Shown here: piece after piece, positions 1 to 7,209 of the stretch
Layout of the letters: each line of letters begins with the position of its first letter
Position numbering within the stretch: the first letter of the stretch is position 1
From: Anaerolineae bacterium
Lineage (GTDB): Bacteria; Chloroflexota; Anaerolineae; Anaerolineales; Villigracilaceae
NCBI GenBank assembly: GCA_003524705.1
Contig: DQGV01000280.1
Coordinates: 1 to 14,246 of the forward strand
DNA length: 14,246 nucleotides
Direction of reading: 5' to 3'
Notes under the pieces: generated by a model
Told to the model about the DNA's origin: nothing
The model's database searches: none
The model's input: only the letters and a program-made list of their open reading frames with translations
Translations under genes and position numbers: made by a program

Positions 1-1011
1 CCGCTTCTTCCTCTGACCAACGACATGAGCGTTGTCACTGCGGCATTATCTCAGCCTGATGTTATCGCCGCTACGCGCCGTATTCAAACTGGCGGATTGG
101 TCAGCAATCGTGAAGGCGCGTTTCCATTAAGCATTGTGGGAATTGAGCCAGAAGCCGAAGCGCCGGTTAGTTTGATTGCTGAAAACATTGTAGATGGTCG
201 CTTTTTACAATCTACTGATGAAGATGTCATCTTAATTGGTAGAGGCTTAGCAGACGCATTGCTTCTTAATGTAGGTGACCGCGTTAATGTTGTTGGCAGT
301 GACATCAATAAACAAAATCGTCAACGTACAATGACTGTGGTTGGTATTTATGATATCGGAATGCCTTCGCTTGAAAAAAGTATTTTGTATATCTCCTTAG
401 CAGAGGCGCAAAGTTTATATGGCTTACGCGGGCAAGTGACTGAAGTTCAAATCACCCTGAGTCAGGTTGGGAAAGAGGCGGCAGTTATATCTGCTTTAAC
501 TCCTTTATTGCCGGGCTACGAAGTTGAATCATGGGCACAAACATATCCAGAACTTGGCACTGCTATCAATTCTAAAAACGGTGTCATGGATATTTTCAGC
601 ATCGTAATTGTAGCAATTGCCGGTATTGGTATCTTGAATCTTTTGTTGATGGCAATTTATGAACGCACGCGAGAGATTGGTTTACTTGGTGCAATGGGAC
701 TCAAGCCACACCAAATCGCTACGACATTTTTGCTTGAAGGTGCATTGATTGGTGTTGTAGGTGTACTTGCTGGAATGGGCATTGGCTTAGCCATTAATTT
801 AAGTCTTGGTCAAGTCGGTATGGATTACAGCCAAATGGCTGGTGTGGCTGAATACATGGCATTGATTAGTGGCAGAGTGTACCCAACGCTTGGATTAAAT
901 AACTTCGCATGGCGTTCAGTTGTTGTGTTGGTGATTGCTGTCCTTGCCGCGTTAATTCCTGCCATCATCGCTTCGCGGCGTGAACCTTCTGAAGCGTTGC
1001 ATCATGTGTAA
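1..1011 (+). CDS. ABC transporter permease, FtsX/MacB type (5' truncated)
   Basis: Membrane subunit of a MacB/LolC-like ABC system, where permeases work as dimers with a cytoplasmic ATPase to move or extract substrates at the outer face of the membrane. The reading frame is open to the left edge of the window (it begins PLLPLTND before the first Met at 25), so the start and first transmembrane helix are missing; 336 residues are visible. The first ~190 visible residues are the extracytoplasmic MacB-core-like domain. FtsX-type helices follow (around IVIVAIAGIGILNLLLMAIY, then LLEGALIGVVGVLAGMGIG), with the coupling segment ERTREIGLLGAMG between them. A last helix leads to the typical FtsX ending ASRREPSEAL. 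The next gene, 15 nt downstream, encodes a second permease of the same family, so the two probably form a heterodimer. The substrate cannot be read from the sequence. Confidence 0.93.
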   Translation, partial: PLLPLTNDMSVVTAALSQPDVIAATRRIQTGGLVSNREGAFPLSIVGIEPEAEAPVSLIAENIVDGRFLQSTDEDVILIGRGLADALLLNVGDRVNVVGSDINKQNRQRTMTVVGIYDIGMPSLEKSILYISLAEAQSLYGLRGQVTEVQITLSQVGKEAAVISALTPLLPGYEVESWAQTYPELGTAINSKNGVMDIFSIVIVAIAGIGILNLLLMAIYERTREIGLLGAMGLKPHQIATTFLLEGALIGVVGVLAGMGIGLAINLSLGQVGMDYSQMAGVAEYMALISGRVYPTLGLNNFAWRSVVVLVIAVLAALIPAIIASRREPSEALHHV

Positions 1012-1026
1012 AGAAAAGAAAATCTT

Positions 1027-2253
1027 ATGAATCTAATTCAATTATTCAAACTCGCCTTTCGTAATATTGGGCGCAACAAAACTCGCTCATTGCTTTCTGC
1101 ATTAGCAGTTTCTGGTGGCATGGCATTGCTTCTTCTTATGGTTTCAGTTTTAGAAGGGGAGATGCGTGGCGCATTGAAAAATACAATTCGTTTGCAAAGC
1201 GGGCATTTACAAATCCGCCCTGCTTCTTATGAAGAAGGGCAGACTAGCCTGAAATGGGAAGATTTAATTGCGAATCCAAATGAAGTGATTAATCAAATCG
1301 CTTCATTACCTCAGGTGACAACTGCTACACCGCGTCTATTTGCCAATGGCATTTTGACATTGCGCGATGAATCGAAAGGCATCCAAATTGTTGGCATCGA
1401 ACCAGACTCCGCCGCGAATCTTCCGTTTCGTGAAGGATTGCTTGCAGGTGAATTCATCACAGCCGATGACCGCGAAGGAATCTTAATCGGCAACATTTTG
1501 GCAGAGAAATTAAATCTCAATGTTGGTGACCAAGTCAATTTACTGGTCAATACATCAAATGGTGATGTGGTTGAACAACTCTTTACCATTCGTGGAATTT
1601 TTACCACGCGCACGCCCGGCTTTGATGAAACCAATGTCCTCATGCCACTTGCCAAAGCACAAACCTTTACTGCCACAGAAAATCATGCCAGCACCATCTT
1701 TGTGTTGTTACAAGAAAATGAACAAGCCGAACCTGTGGCGCAAGCCATTCAATCATCCAATTACCAAGTGCTGACGTGGCAAGCACAAAACGAATTTGTA
1801 GTTTTGTTTGAAGATTATGCCAATGCTTTCTTTGTCTTCTTGTATTTGATTGTATTGGGTATCACTGCCACAGTCGTCACAAATACTTTGGTGATGGCAG
1901 TCTTTGAACGGACTCGTGAAATCGGAATCCTTGCCGCGATTGGGATGAAAGGACGTGGCATCATGGCGCAATTTTTAGCAGAAGCAGTATTGCTGGCAAC
2001 AGGTGGCGTCATTGGTGGATTAATCATTGGTGGTCTATTGGTGTATTACTTTTCAATCAATGGTTTTTACATTGGAGATTTTGGAATCACCGGCGTTTTA
2101 TTCGAAGAAAGAATTTATGCCTATTGGACGTTAGAAAATACCATCTCATTAGGCATTGCTACTTATATTATTACCTTAATTGCTTCACTCTATCCTGCTT
2201 CGCTTGCCGCGCGCATGGAACCCGTCGAAGCATTACATGGATTTGGAGGCTAA
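1027..2253 (+). CDS. ABC transporter permease, FtsX/MacB type
   Basis: Second, complete permease (408 aa) of the same ABC system. A cytoplasmic N-terminal segment [16 protein letters not shown] leads into a first helix at about 21-43. A MacB-like extracytoplasmic domain spans roughly 45-262, and three further helices lie at about 266-293, 315-341 and 372-395. The motif [18 protein letters not shown] at 294-311 is the FtsX-family coupling element that contacts the ATPase, and the end [11 protein letters not shown] is typical. The start ATG follows a purine-rich but weak Shine-Dalgarno stretch. The gene lies 15 nt after permease 1, and its stop lies one base before the ATPase start, so the genes are very likely translationally coupled. 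It resembles permease 1 in layout but clearly differs in sequence, which fits a heterodimer more than a recent duplication. Confidence 0.95.
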   Translation: MNLIQLFKLAFRNIGRNKTRSLLSALAVSGGMALLLLMVSVLEGEMRGALKNTIRLQSGHLQIRPASYEEGQTSLKWEDLIANPNEVINQIASLPQVTTATPRLFANGILTLRDESKGIQIVGIEPDSAANLPFREGLLAGEFITADDREGILIGNILAEKLNLNVGDQVNLLVNTSNGDVVEQLFTIRGIFTTRTPGFDETNVLMPLAKAQTFTATENHASTIFVLLQENEQAEPVAQAIQSSNYQVLTWQAQNEFVVLFEDYANAFFVFLYLIVLGITATVVTNTLVMAVFERTREIGILAAIGMKGRGIMAQFLAEAVLLATGGVIGGLIIGGLLVYYFSINGFYIGDFGITGVLFEERIYAYWTLENTISLGIATYIITLIASLYPASLAARMEPVEALHGFGG

Positions 2254-2254
2254 A

Positions 2255-2947
2255 ATGGAAGTTACAAAAATTAATCAAGCAACCCGCACGTTTAAGATTG
2301 GTGAAGTAGAAACCAAAGCCTTGCGTGGCGTGGATTTATCAATTCAAGATGGTGAGTTTACTGCTTTAGTGGGTCCATCAGGCTCGGGTAAAACCACTTT
2401 ACTTCAACTGATTGGTTTGTTAGACCAACCGTCAAGCGGAAGTGTATTTATCAACGGACAAGATGCCACAAACTTGAATCGCAATCAACGTGCTGATTTA
2501 CGCAAAAGCGCCATCGGATTCGTATTTCAATTCTTTGCATTAATTCCAACCCTCACGGCTTATGAAAACGTTGAAATGCCGTTGTTATTAAATGGCACAA
2601 AACCAGCCGATAGAAAGAATCGCGTTCATGAAATGCTGGAAGCTGTTGGGCTTTCTGATAGAGCACGTCACCGCCCAGACCAATTATCCGGCGGACAACA
2701 ACAACGCGTCGCCGTCGCCCGTGCATTGGCTACAAATCCCAAACTGATTCTTGCCGATGAACCCACTGCCAATTTAGATTCTGAAAATGGCAAACAAGTG
2801 ATGGACATCATGCAAAGACTCAATAAAGAAACAGGCGTGACATTTGTCTTTGCTACACATGACCCGCGTGTGATTAGCTATGCTCAACGTGTTGTCACTT
2901 TAGAAGATGGTTTGATTACAAAAGATAGCAAGAATGGAAAGCATTAG
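2255..2947 (+). CDS. ABC transporter ATP-binding protein, MacB/LolD type
   Basis: Cytoplasmic ATPase (230 aa) that drives the permease pair. All nucleotide-binding motifs are present: Walker A GPSGSGKT (40-47), Q-loop Gln92, signature LSGGQQQR (144-151), Walker B LILADEP (164-170, catalytic Glu169), the D-loop after TANLD, and switch His202. Length and motif spacing match the MacB/LolD/YtrE group that partners FtsX-type permeases. I chose the ATG at 2255 because GGAGG sits at 2245-2249 with 5-nt spacing, and because the family's usual start (short strand, then F-x-x-G-E-x-x-x-x-A-L-R-G-V) follows directly. An upstream in-frame ATG at 2180 would add 25 residues overlapping the permease and is rejected. 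The start is one base after the permease stop. The gene ends 7 nt before the first adaptor start. Confidence 0.97.
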   Translation: MEVTKINQATRTFKIGEVETKALRGVDLSIQDGEFTALVGPSGSGKTTLLQLIGLLDQPSSGSVFINGQDATNLNRNQRADLRKSAIGFVFQFFALIPTLTAYENVEMPLLLNGTKPADRKNRVHEMLEAVGLSDRARHRPDQLSGGQQQRVAVARALATNPKLILADEPTANLDSENGKQVMDIMQRLNKETGVTFVFATHDPRVISYAQRVVTLEDGLITKDSKNGKH

Positions 2948-2954
2948 AGCAAGA

Positions 2955-3773
2955 ATGAAGAAAATTTATATAATCTTATTAATCTCAATCCTCGGCTTGA
3001 CCGCATGTGGTCAAGCCGGCACACCAGAAGCAATTCCAACCATTGTTTTGGATTCAAGTGAAACAACAAATCCACAAACAACAAATACGACAAGCTCAGT
3101 TTCTGCATCTGGTATTGTTGTGCCAGTAAAAGAAGTGAGCCTTTCATTTACCAATGTTGGACGCGTGACTTCAGTTAACGTCAATGTTGGGGATAAAGTC
3201 AATGCTGAAGATGTATTGATTCAACTTGACACGTCGATATTAGAGGCGAAGGTCAAAGAAGCAGAAGCGAATCTGACCTATGCCCAAATCCAACTTGAAT
3301 ATTTAATTCGTAATCTGGGCTGTCGCACAAATTGTGCACCAACCGAACAACATCTCGAAGTGGCTGAGAATGATGTTGCTCGCGCGCAAGCACTTTTAGA
3401 TTCTGCTAAAGCCGTGTTAGCAACACAATCCAATTTAACAGCACCGTTTTCAGGCACAATTGTTGCTGTAAATATTTCACCAAGTGAAACCGTTACACCA
3501 GGTCAAGTAGTAATTGTGTTGGGTGATTTATCATCCTATCAAATTGAAACAACAGATTTGAGCGAACGAGATGTTCACAATGTGCAAATCAATCAGCCTG
3601 CTCGAATTTTTATTGAAGCATTGAGTCAAGAAGTGAATGGCACAGTGATTGATATCTCTCGCATTGCTGATTCACTCGGTGGCGATGTGGTTTATAAAGT
3701 AACACTTAAATTAAATGAACAACCTGCTGGTTTGTTATGGGGCATGAGTGCCGATGTGCAAATTGGAGATTGA
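2955..3773 (+). CDS. Lipoprotein efflux adaptor, HlyD/MacA type (copy 1)
   Basis: Membrane-anchored adaptor (272 aa) that links an ABC exporter to substrate or envelope. A lipoprotein signal peptide ends in lipobox LTAC with Cys18 as the lipidation site. A Ser/Thr-rich linker (about 33-52) follows. Two lipoyl-like half-motifs (ASGIVVPVKEVSLSFTNVG, about 51-92, and LTAPFSGTIVAVN, about 161-190) flank a helical hairpin (about 93-158), and a beta-barrel-like end carries LSERDV and GLLWGMSADV. A Cys pair C123-x3-C127 sits near the hairpin tip. The start at 2955 is preferred over an in-frame ATG at 2934 because MKK begins a standard lipoprotein signal; the Shine-Dalgarno sequence is weak. The gene is followed after 1 nt by a paralogue with nearly the same C-terminal third. 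In diderm MacA the adaptor pairs with TolC, and no such partner is visible here. Confidence 0.92.
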   Translation: MKKIYIILLISILGLTACGQAGTPEAIPTIVLDSSETTNPQTTNTTSSVSASGIVVPVKEVSLSFTNVGRVTSVNVNVGDKVNAEDVLIQLDTSILEAKVKEAEANLTYAQIQLEYLIRNLGCRTNCAPTEQHLEVAENDVARAQALLDSAKAVLATQSNLTAPFSGTIVAVNISPSETVTPGQVVIVLGDLSSYQIETTDLSERDVHNVQINQPARIFIEALSQEVNGTVIDISRIADSLGGDVVYKVTLKLNEQPAGLLWGMSADVQIGD

Positions 3774-3774
3774 C

Positions 3775-4608
3775 ATGAAAAAGCTTTTAGTGTCAATCTT
3801 GATATTGACAATTTTTTTAACCGCTTGTGCGACTCAACCTATCGCCTCAACTCCTACGTTGATTCCTGCTCTTGCAACCCAAGCAGTGACTTTATCTTCA
3901 AGCGACTCTGTGATTGCTTCTGCCAAAGTGATACCTGCTCAAGTTTCTGAATTAAGTTTTTTGATTTCAGCATTGGTAAAGGAAGTAAATGTAAATGAAG
4001 GTGATTTTGTGCAAGCAGGCGATGTGTTAATCACATTGAACACGCCTGAACTTGAATATGCTGTCATTGCCGCGGAGAGTGATTACAATGCCCGCGCGCT
4101 TCAAGCAGAATTGCAAAAAGCAGATAGAGTCAAATACGTGAATCCAAACACAGGCAAAGTCAGTTGGTATCCGCTTCCGCGTGAAGTGTATTTGAAAGCC
4201 TTAGCCGTAGCAGACCAATCCAAAGCCGTATGGGATTCTGCCAAAGCAAATTTTGCCGAGAGTATATTGAATGCTCCTTTTGATGGAACAGTCGCTTCTG
4301 TTCAAGTGAAAACTGGTGAACTTGTGCAAGTGAATCAAGTAGTACTTACTTTAGCGACACTGGATAATATGCAAATCACAACTATAGATTTGAGTGAGAG
4401 AGATATTGCTCAAGTAAAAAATGGGCAAACAGTGAATGTGTATATCGAAGCCTTAGATGTGAATATAACTGGCAAAGTCATTCGTATTTCACCAATTGCA
4501 GAAACAACAGGCGGTGATGTAGTTTATCCAGTTACGATTGAGTTAGATGAACAACCCGAAGGTTTGTTGTGGGGAATGAGTGCAGAAGTAGAAATACAAA
4601 CGGAATAA
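3775..4608 (+). CDS. Lipoprotein efflux adaptor, HlyD/MacA type (copy 2)
   Basis: Paralogue of the preceding adaptor (277 aa). The signal peptide has lipobox LTAC and Cys18. The first lipoyl half lies at about 46-92 (SDSVIASAKVIPAQVSELSF), a helical hairpin at about 93-162, the second lipoyl half NAPFDGTVASV at about 166-200, and the C-terminal barrel shares LSERD, IEAL, GGDVVY and GLLWGMSA with copy 1. The hairpin tip differs: copy 1 has CRTNC, whereas this one has an Asn/Pro/Trp-rich stretch (about 120-138). Start at 3775: GGAG at 3765-3768 with 6-nt spacing and an immediate lipoprotein signal; the in-frame ATG at 3748 lies inside the previous gene and is rejected. It is the last gene of the operon, with a strong terminator 4 nt after the stop. 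Two adaptors with two permeases suggest a heteromeric assembly. Confidence 0.92.
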   Translation: MKKLLVSILILTIFLTACATQPIASTPTLIPALATQAVTLSSSDSVIASAKVIPAQVSELSFLISALVKEVNVNEGDFVQAGDVLITLNTPELEYAVIAAESDYNARALQAELQKADRVKYVNPNTGKVSWYPLPREVYLKALAVADQSKAVWDSAKANFAESILNAPFDGTVASVQVKTGELVQVNQVVLTLATLDNMQITTIDLSERDIAQVKNGQTVNVYIEALDVNITGKVIRISPIAETTGGDVVYPVTIELDEQPEGLLWGMSAEVEIQTE

Positions 4609-4611
4609 ATA

Positions 4612-4642
4612 AAAATCCGAAGTCAGAAAGACTTCGGATTTT
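4612..4642. terminator. Bidirectional intrinsic terminator
   Basis: Perfect inverted repeat with 10-bp core ATCCGAAGTC (4615-4624) and GACTTCGGAT (4630-4639), loop AGAAA, extended by A/T pairs to 13 bp. A/T runs on both flanks give a U-tract in each direction. It lies between the convergent ends of the transport operon (4608) and the lipoprotein gene (4647) and should serve both. Confidence 0.93.
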
Positions 4643-4646
4643 ATGT

Positions 4647-5313
4647 TTACTGTATGCCAGTGAGTGTTTCAACTAAGAAAAGTTCAACCTTTTGACTCAA
4701 ATCTCCAAAAGTCAAAATTAATTTCGAACTATTCACTCGAAACGGAGGCGTGACAAGGGGTGTGATAAATTCAACCGAATTATTTACTTGCACAGTAGCG
4801 GCGGCAAATAAATTATCTTCATCTACAATTGCACCAATAGTCACTTGTTGACCATCATATTCGTCAACGCCTTGATATACCCCTGCTGGTCCGCCTGCTG
4901 GAATTGCCGAACCACGAAAATTCAATCGTTGACCTTGAAGATTGGTGATGAATCCAGTTAAGAAATTGTTATTGATTGCGCCATTCACTTTTACACCGTC
5001 TGGACTTGTACCTGCAAATGTACCGTCACCATCTAAATCACCTGAAAACCAACGGGAAGCCGATAAGTTGAAAGCATCATCCAAACTGCAAATATAAAGG
5101 ACAAACTTTCCGTTTTCAGCCACAATCCCCACACGCGCGCTTTCAGGAGCATCATCAATGGTTGCAATATATGAAACTGCACCTTCTGTAGTTGTCCCTC
5201 CGCAGGCAGAAGGTTGCAATATATGAAACTGCACCTTCTGTAGTTGTCCCTCCGCAGGCAGTTAATAGAATTGATAAAACAATCAAAACGAAAAATGAGA
5301 TTGATTTTGGCAT
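4647..5313 (-). pseudogene. Secreted lipoprotein, frameshifted by tandem duplication
   Basis: The gene starts at the minus-strand ATG 5313-5311 behind a good Shine-Dalgarno sequence (AGAGGAAA on that strand, 5316-5323). It encodes a lipoprotein signal peptide MPKSISFFVLIVLSILLTAC with Cys20 as lipidation site, then GGTTTEGAVSYIAT. At that point a segment is repeated with a 52-bp period (5160-5261). Since 52 is not a multiple of three, the frame shifts and meets TGA at 5157-5155 after 52 residues. Removing one copy joins the signal frame to IDDAPESARVGIVAENG and restores 204 residues ending at 4647. The mature part looks like a secreted beta-rich domain (WFSGDLDGDGTFAGTSPDG, then AGVYQGVDEYDGQQVTIG). 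I do not recognise a named family. A GTG at 5234 could start the downstream frame, but that product would lack the signal peptide. Whether the break is real or an assembly artefact cannot be told from the sequence. Confidence 0.85.
5160..5261. repeat. Exact tandem duplication, 50-bp identical copies, 52-bp period
   Basis: Copies at 5160-5209 and 5212-5261 are identical over 50 bases (both start GGTTGCAATATATGAAACTG), separated by the two bases AA or AG depending on where the unit is cut. The unit covers the codons just after the lipobox of the minus-strand lipoprotein gene, and its length shifts the frame. Confidence 0.97.
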
Positions 5314-5435
5314 GGTTTCCTCTGGGTAGGTTGATAAAGAAACAGTTAATAAAGAACAATACTCATTAAGATATTTTTATTATAAACGAGAGCGAAACAA
5401 TTTATCGAAGTAAAATATGTGAATAGGAGATTTAC
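5314..5435. promoter_or_regulatory. Divergent promoter region, lipoprotein gene / GH4 gene
   Basis: This 122-bp AT-rich gap lies between divergent starts. On the minus strand a consensus-like TATAAT sits at 5384-5379, about 65 nt before the lipoprotein start. On the plus strand the same stretch reads TATTATAAA, about 50 nt before the GH4 start. No convincing -35 box is visible for either. The GH4 gene has a strong ribosome site AGGAGA at 5425-5430. Confidence 0.35.
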
Positions 5436-6821
5436 ATGACCATCATCACAGTTATCGGCGCGGGAAGTGCTTCTTTCGGAGAAAACACACTTTCCGCTTT
5501 GCTTCGCTCAAAAAAATTAAAAGGCTCCACGTTAAGACTTGTGGATAGAAATGCTCAAAGTTTAGATATCGTTCACAGGTTAGCAAACAGGTTAAACCGA
5601 GAATGGGATGCGAAGTTTAATATCACAGCGCATACACATCATAAAGATGCCTTACAAGATTCAAATTTTGTTGTCTCTGCTATTGAAGTAGGTCCGCGTG
5701 AAGAATTATGGAAATCTGATTTTGAAATTCCAATTAAATATGGGGTTCGTCAGCCATATGCTGAAAATGGTGGACCTGGTGGTTTTGCACACGCCGCGCG
5801 CAATGTAAAACCTGTTTTAGAAATTGCACATGATATGGAACTTGCTTGCCCAGATGCATGGTTTATCAATTTTACAAACCCAATGGTGCGCATTTGTGAT
5901 GTTGTCAATCGTTATAGCAAAATAAAAGTTGTTGGTTTGTGTCATCAAATTTATCAGGGATATATGATGGCAGGTGTTGCACTTGCAAAAGATTTAAATT
6001 TGCAAGTACCTGATGGACTTGAAAGCACACATGCAAATATTTTGCAACATCCATTACAACAAATGATGATTCATCAAACACTTCCATTGATTGATATTCA
6101 AGCGGCAGGTACGAATCATTTCACATGGATACTTTCTATTCATCATAAACAAACAGGTGAAGATTTATATCCATTGTTACGAAAAAGATTTTTTGAATTG
6201 GATGAAAAGTTTGAACCATTAACTCGCCGCATCTTTCTTGACTTCAATCTGTTTCCTGTTCCTGGTGATACACACTTGTGTGAATATCTTCCGTGGATGA
6301 GTGACCCAATAACTAAACCCTATGAATCATTCAACATTCAACTATATGATTGGGAAGTGATGGCAAGCGTGCGTGATTTTAGTTTAGATAGATTAAATGA
6401 TATGGCAAATGGAAGTGCCACCATTGATGGATTACTTGATACTGATTCAGAAGGTGCGCTAGAGCTTATTGAAAATATTGCTTATGCAGGGAATCATTAT
6501 CATCTTGCGGCGAATCTTCCAAACCTTGGTCAAATTGAAAACTTGCCCAAGAATGCTATTGTCGAAACACCAGTACATATAGGTGGGGCAGGGATTCAGC
6601 CCGTACATGTGGGCAAACTTCCAGAACCGATTGCAGAATTATGTCGCCGTGAAATCACAGTTGCGCAATTATGTGTAGATGCGGCTGTGGAAGGTGATTA
6701 TCAAAAAGCCTTGCAATGTTTATTGCTTGACCCTGTCATTACAGATATGAACACTGCCAAAAAAGTTTTAGATGATTATTTACAAACATATAAAGAACAT
6801 CTTCCACAGTTTTGGAAATGA
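5436..6821 (+). CDS. Glycoside hydrolase family 4, MelA-like (alpha-galactosidase/alpha-glucosidase)
   Basis: Cytoplasmic NAD(+)- and Mn(2+)-dependent glycosidase (461 aa). GH4 enzymes cleave by an oxidation-elimination-reduction cycle at C3/C2 instead of classical hydrolysis. The N-terminus is a Rossmann fold with the NAD loop GAGSASF (8-14) and Asp37 ending the second strand. NFTNPM at 145-150, Cys169-His170 in VVGLCHQ, and His228 in AAGTNHF match the GH4 metal and active-site positions. NGGPGG at 111-116 corresponds to the LGPGG segment of E. coli MelA. The C-terminal run IENLPKNAIVETPV through GIQPVHVGKLP is the MelA/AglA-type ending, and length fits the family (about 450). The GLCH motif and overall pattern favour unphosphorylated alpha-galactosides or alpha-glucosides, but alpha-galacturonidase (LplD type) is possible. 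The ATG at 5436 follows AGGAGA. The gene appears monocistronic, and the galactokinase 1.5 kb away supports, weakly, an alpha-galactoside role. Confidence 0.9.
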   Translation: MTIITVIGAGSASFGENTLSALLRSKKLKGSTLRLVDRNAQSLDIVHRLANRLNREWDAKFNITAHTHHKDALQDSNFVVSAIEVGPREELWKSDFEIPIKYGVRQPYAENGGPGGFAHAARNVKPVLEIAHDMELACPDAWFINFTNPMVRICDVVNRYSKIKVVGLCHQIYQGYMMAGVALAKDLNLQVPDGLESTHANILQHPLQQMMIHQTLPLIDIQAAGTNHFTWILSIHHKQTGEDLYPLLRKRFFELDEKFEPLTRRIFLDFNLFPVPGDTHLCEYLPWMSDPITKPYESFNIQLYDWEVMASVRDFSLDRLNDMANGSATIDGLLDTDSEGALELIENIAYAGNHYHLAANLPNLGQIENLPKNAIVETPVHIGGAGIQPVHVGKLPEPIAELCRREITVAQLCVDAAVEGDYQKALQCLLLDPVITDMNTAKKVLDDYLQTYKEHLPQFWK

Positions 6822-6901
6822 ATCATATCATTGCAAACAAGATGAACAATATAAAACAAAAAACTTGATATATTCATAAATTGAAAATATTTATATAAAA
6901 C

Positions 6902-6936
6902 AACAAAGAATAGACTCGTAAAGTCTATTCTTTGTT
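6902..6936 (+). terminator. Intrinsic terminator after the GH4 gene
   Basis: 14-bp perfect stem AACAAAGAATAGAC (6902-6915) and GTCTATTCTTTGTT (6923-6936), 7-nt loop TCGTAAA, followed by TTTCTT... It lies 80 nt past the GH4 stop. The stem is AT-rich and the U-tract short, so efficiency may be moderate. The A-rich left flank could also allow termination from the other strand. Confidence 0.75.
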
Positions 6937-6938
6937 TC

Positions 6939-6974
6939 TTAAAGACGTTAAAGACCTTAATAACCTTAAAGAAA
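6939..6974. repeat. Four direct 9-bp repeats, consensus TTAAAGACC
   Basis: Units TTAAAGACG, TTAAAGACC, TTAATAACC and TTAAAGAAA follow each other at an exact 9-bp period. The two central units share the CC ending; units 3 and 4 are diverged. The array sits between the GH4 terminator and the presumed ATP-grasp promoter. It may be a regulator-binding array or simple-sequence drift. Confidence 0.6.
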
Positions 6975-7054
6975 ATTTATATTTATGCATAAAAACATAT
7001 AAAATAGTACTTTGGTACTTATAAAATTTTAAGATATTTGTATGCTCAAAAACC

Positions 7055-7082
7055 TTTACATAATTCAATAAATATGTATAAA
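7055..7082 (+). promoter_or_regulatory. Possible sigma-70-type promoter for the ATP-grasp gene
   Basis: TTTACA (7055-7060), 16-nt spacer, TATAAA (7077-7082). The expected transcription start is near 7089, giving a leader of about 120 nt before the ATG at 7210. Surrounding DNA is AT-rich, so chance matches are likely. Confidence 0.4.
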
Positions 7083-7088
7083 ATAAAC

Positions 7089-7125
7089 ATAGTTACATAA
7101 TTATTGGATGAATTATGATAACTAT
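7089..7125 (+). promoter_or_regulatory. Long dyad at the presumed transcript start
   Basis: ATAGTTACATAATT (7089-7102) pairs with AATTATGATAACTAT (7111-7125) as 14 bp with a single bulged A, around the 8-nt loop ATTGGATG. It begins where transcription from the suggested promoter would start, so it is either an operator over +1 or a 5' hairpin in the mRNA. Confidence 0.5.
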
Positions 7126-7157
7126 ATTGATGATAAACATAAAATAACAAATATTTG

Positions 7158-7183
7158 AATCATATTGGTCATCAATATTGATT
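7158..7183 (+). promoter_or_regulatory. Second dyad upstream of the ATP-grasp ribosome site
   Basis: AATCATATTG (7158-7167) pairs with CAATATTGATT (7173-7183) with one bulged T around the loop GTCAT. It ends 12 nt before the AAAGGA ribosome site (7196-7201), so pairing could affect translation of the next gene. Confidence 0.4.
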
Positions 7184-7209
7184 GGAAACGAAAACAAAGG
7201 AAAATAAAA

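Larger units (their letters stand above)
6822..7209. other. Intergenic AT-rich region with several small signals
   Basis: These 388 bp carry no gene I can support. In order they hold a terminator hairpin (6902-6936), a four-unit 9-bp repeat (6939-6974), a short dyad AGTAC-TTTG-GTACT (7006-7019), a possible promoter (7055-7082), a long dyad (7089-7125), a second dyad (7158-7183) and the ribosome site of the ATP-grasp gene. Base composition is much more AT-rich than the flanking genes. Confidence 0.8.

Noticed and set aside
1311..1676. 121-aa minus-strand frame inside permease 2
   Set aside because: Antisense shadow of a gene with unambiguous permease motifs.
2180..2254. Longer start for the ATPase
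   Set aside because: Would overlap the permease by 74 nt; GGAGG directly before 2255 and the family start decide for the shorter form.
4647..5234. Independent 195-aa gene starting at GTG 5234
   Set aside because: It starts inside the second repeat copy without a signal peptide; the lipobox-bearing frame upstream shows the real gene begins at 5313.
5033..5359. 108-aa minus-strand frame across the duplicated segment
   Set aside because: It is the third frame through the two repeat copies; it has no ribosome site or domain and is explained by the duplication.
6822..7209. CRISPR array or tRNA in the AT-rich gap
   Set aside because: The repeats are only 9 bp without spacers, and no cloverleaf or CCA-end pattern could be found on either strand.
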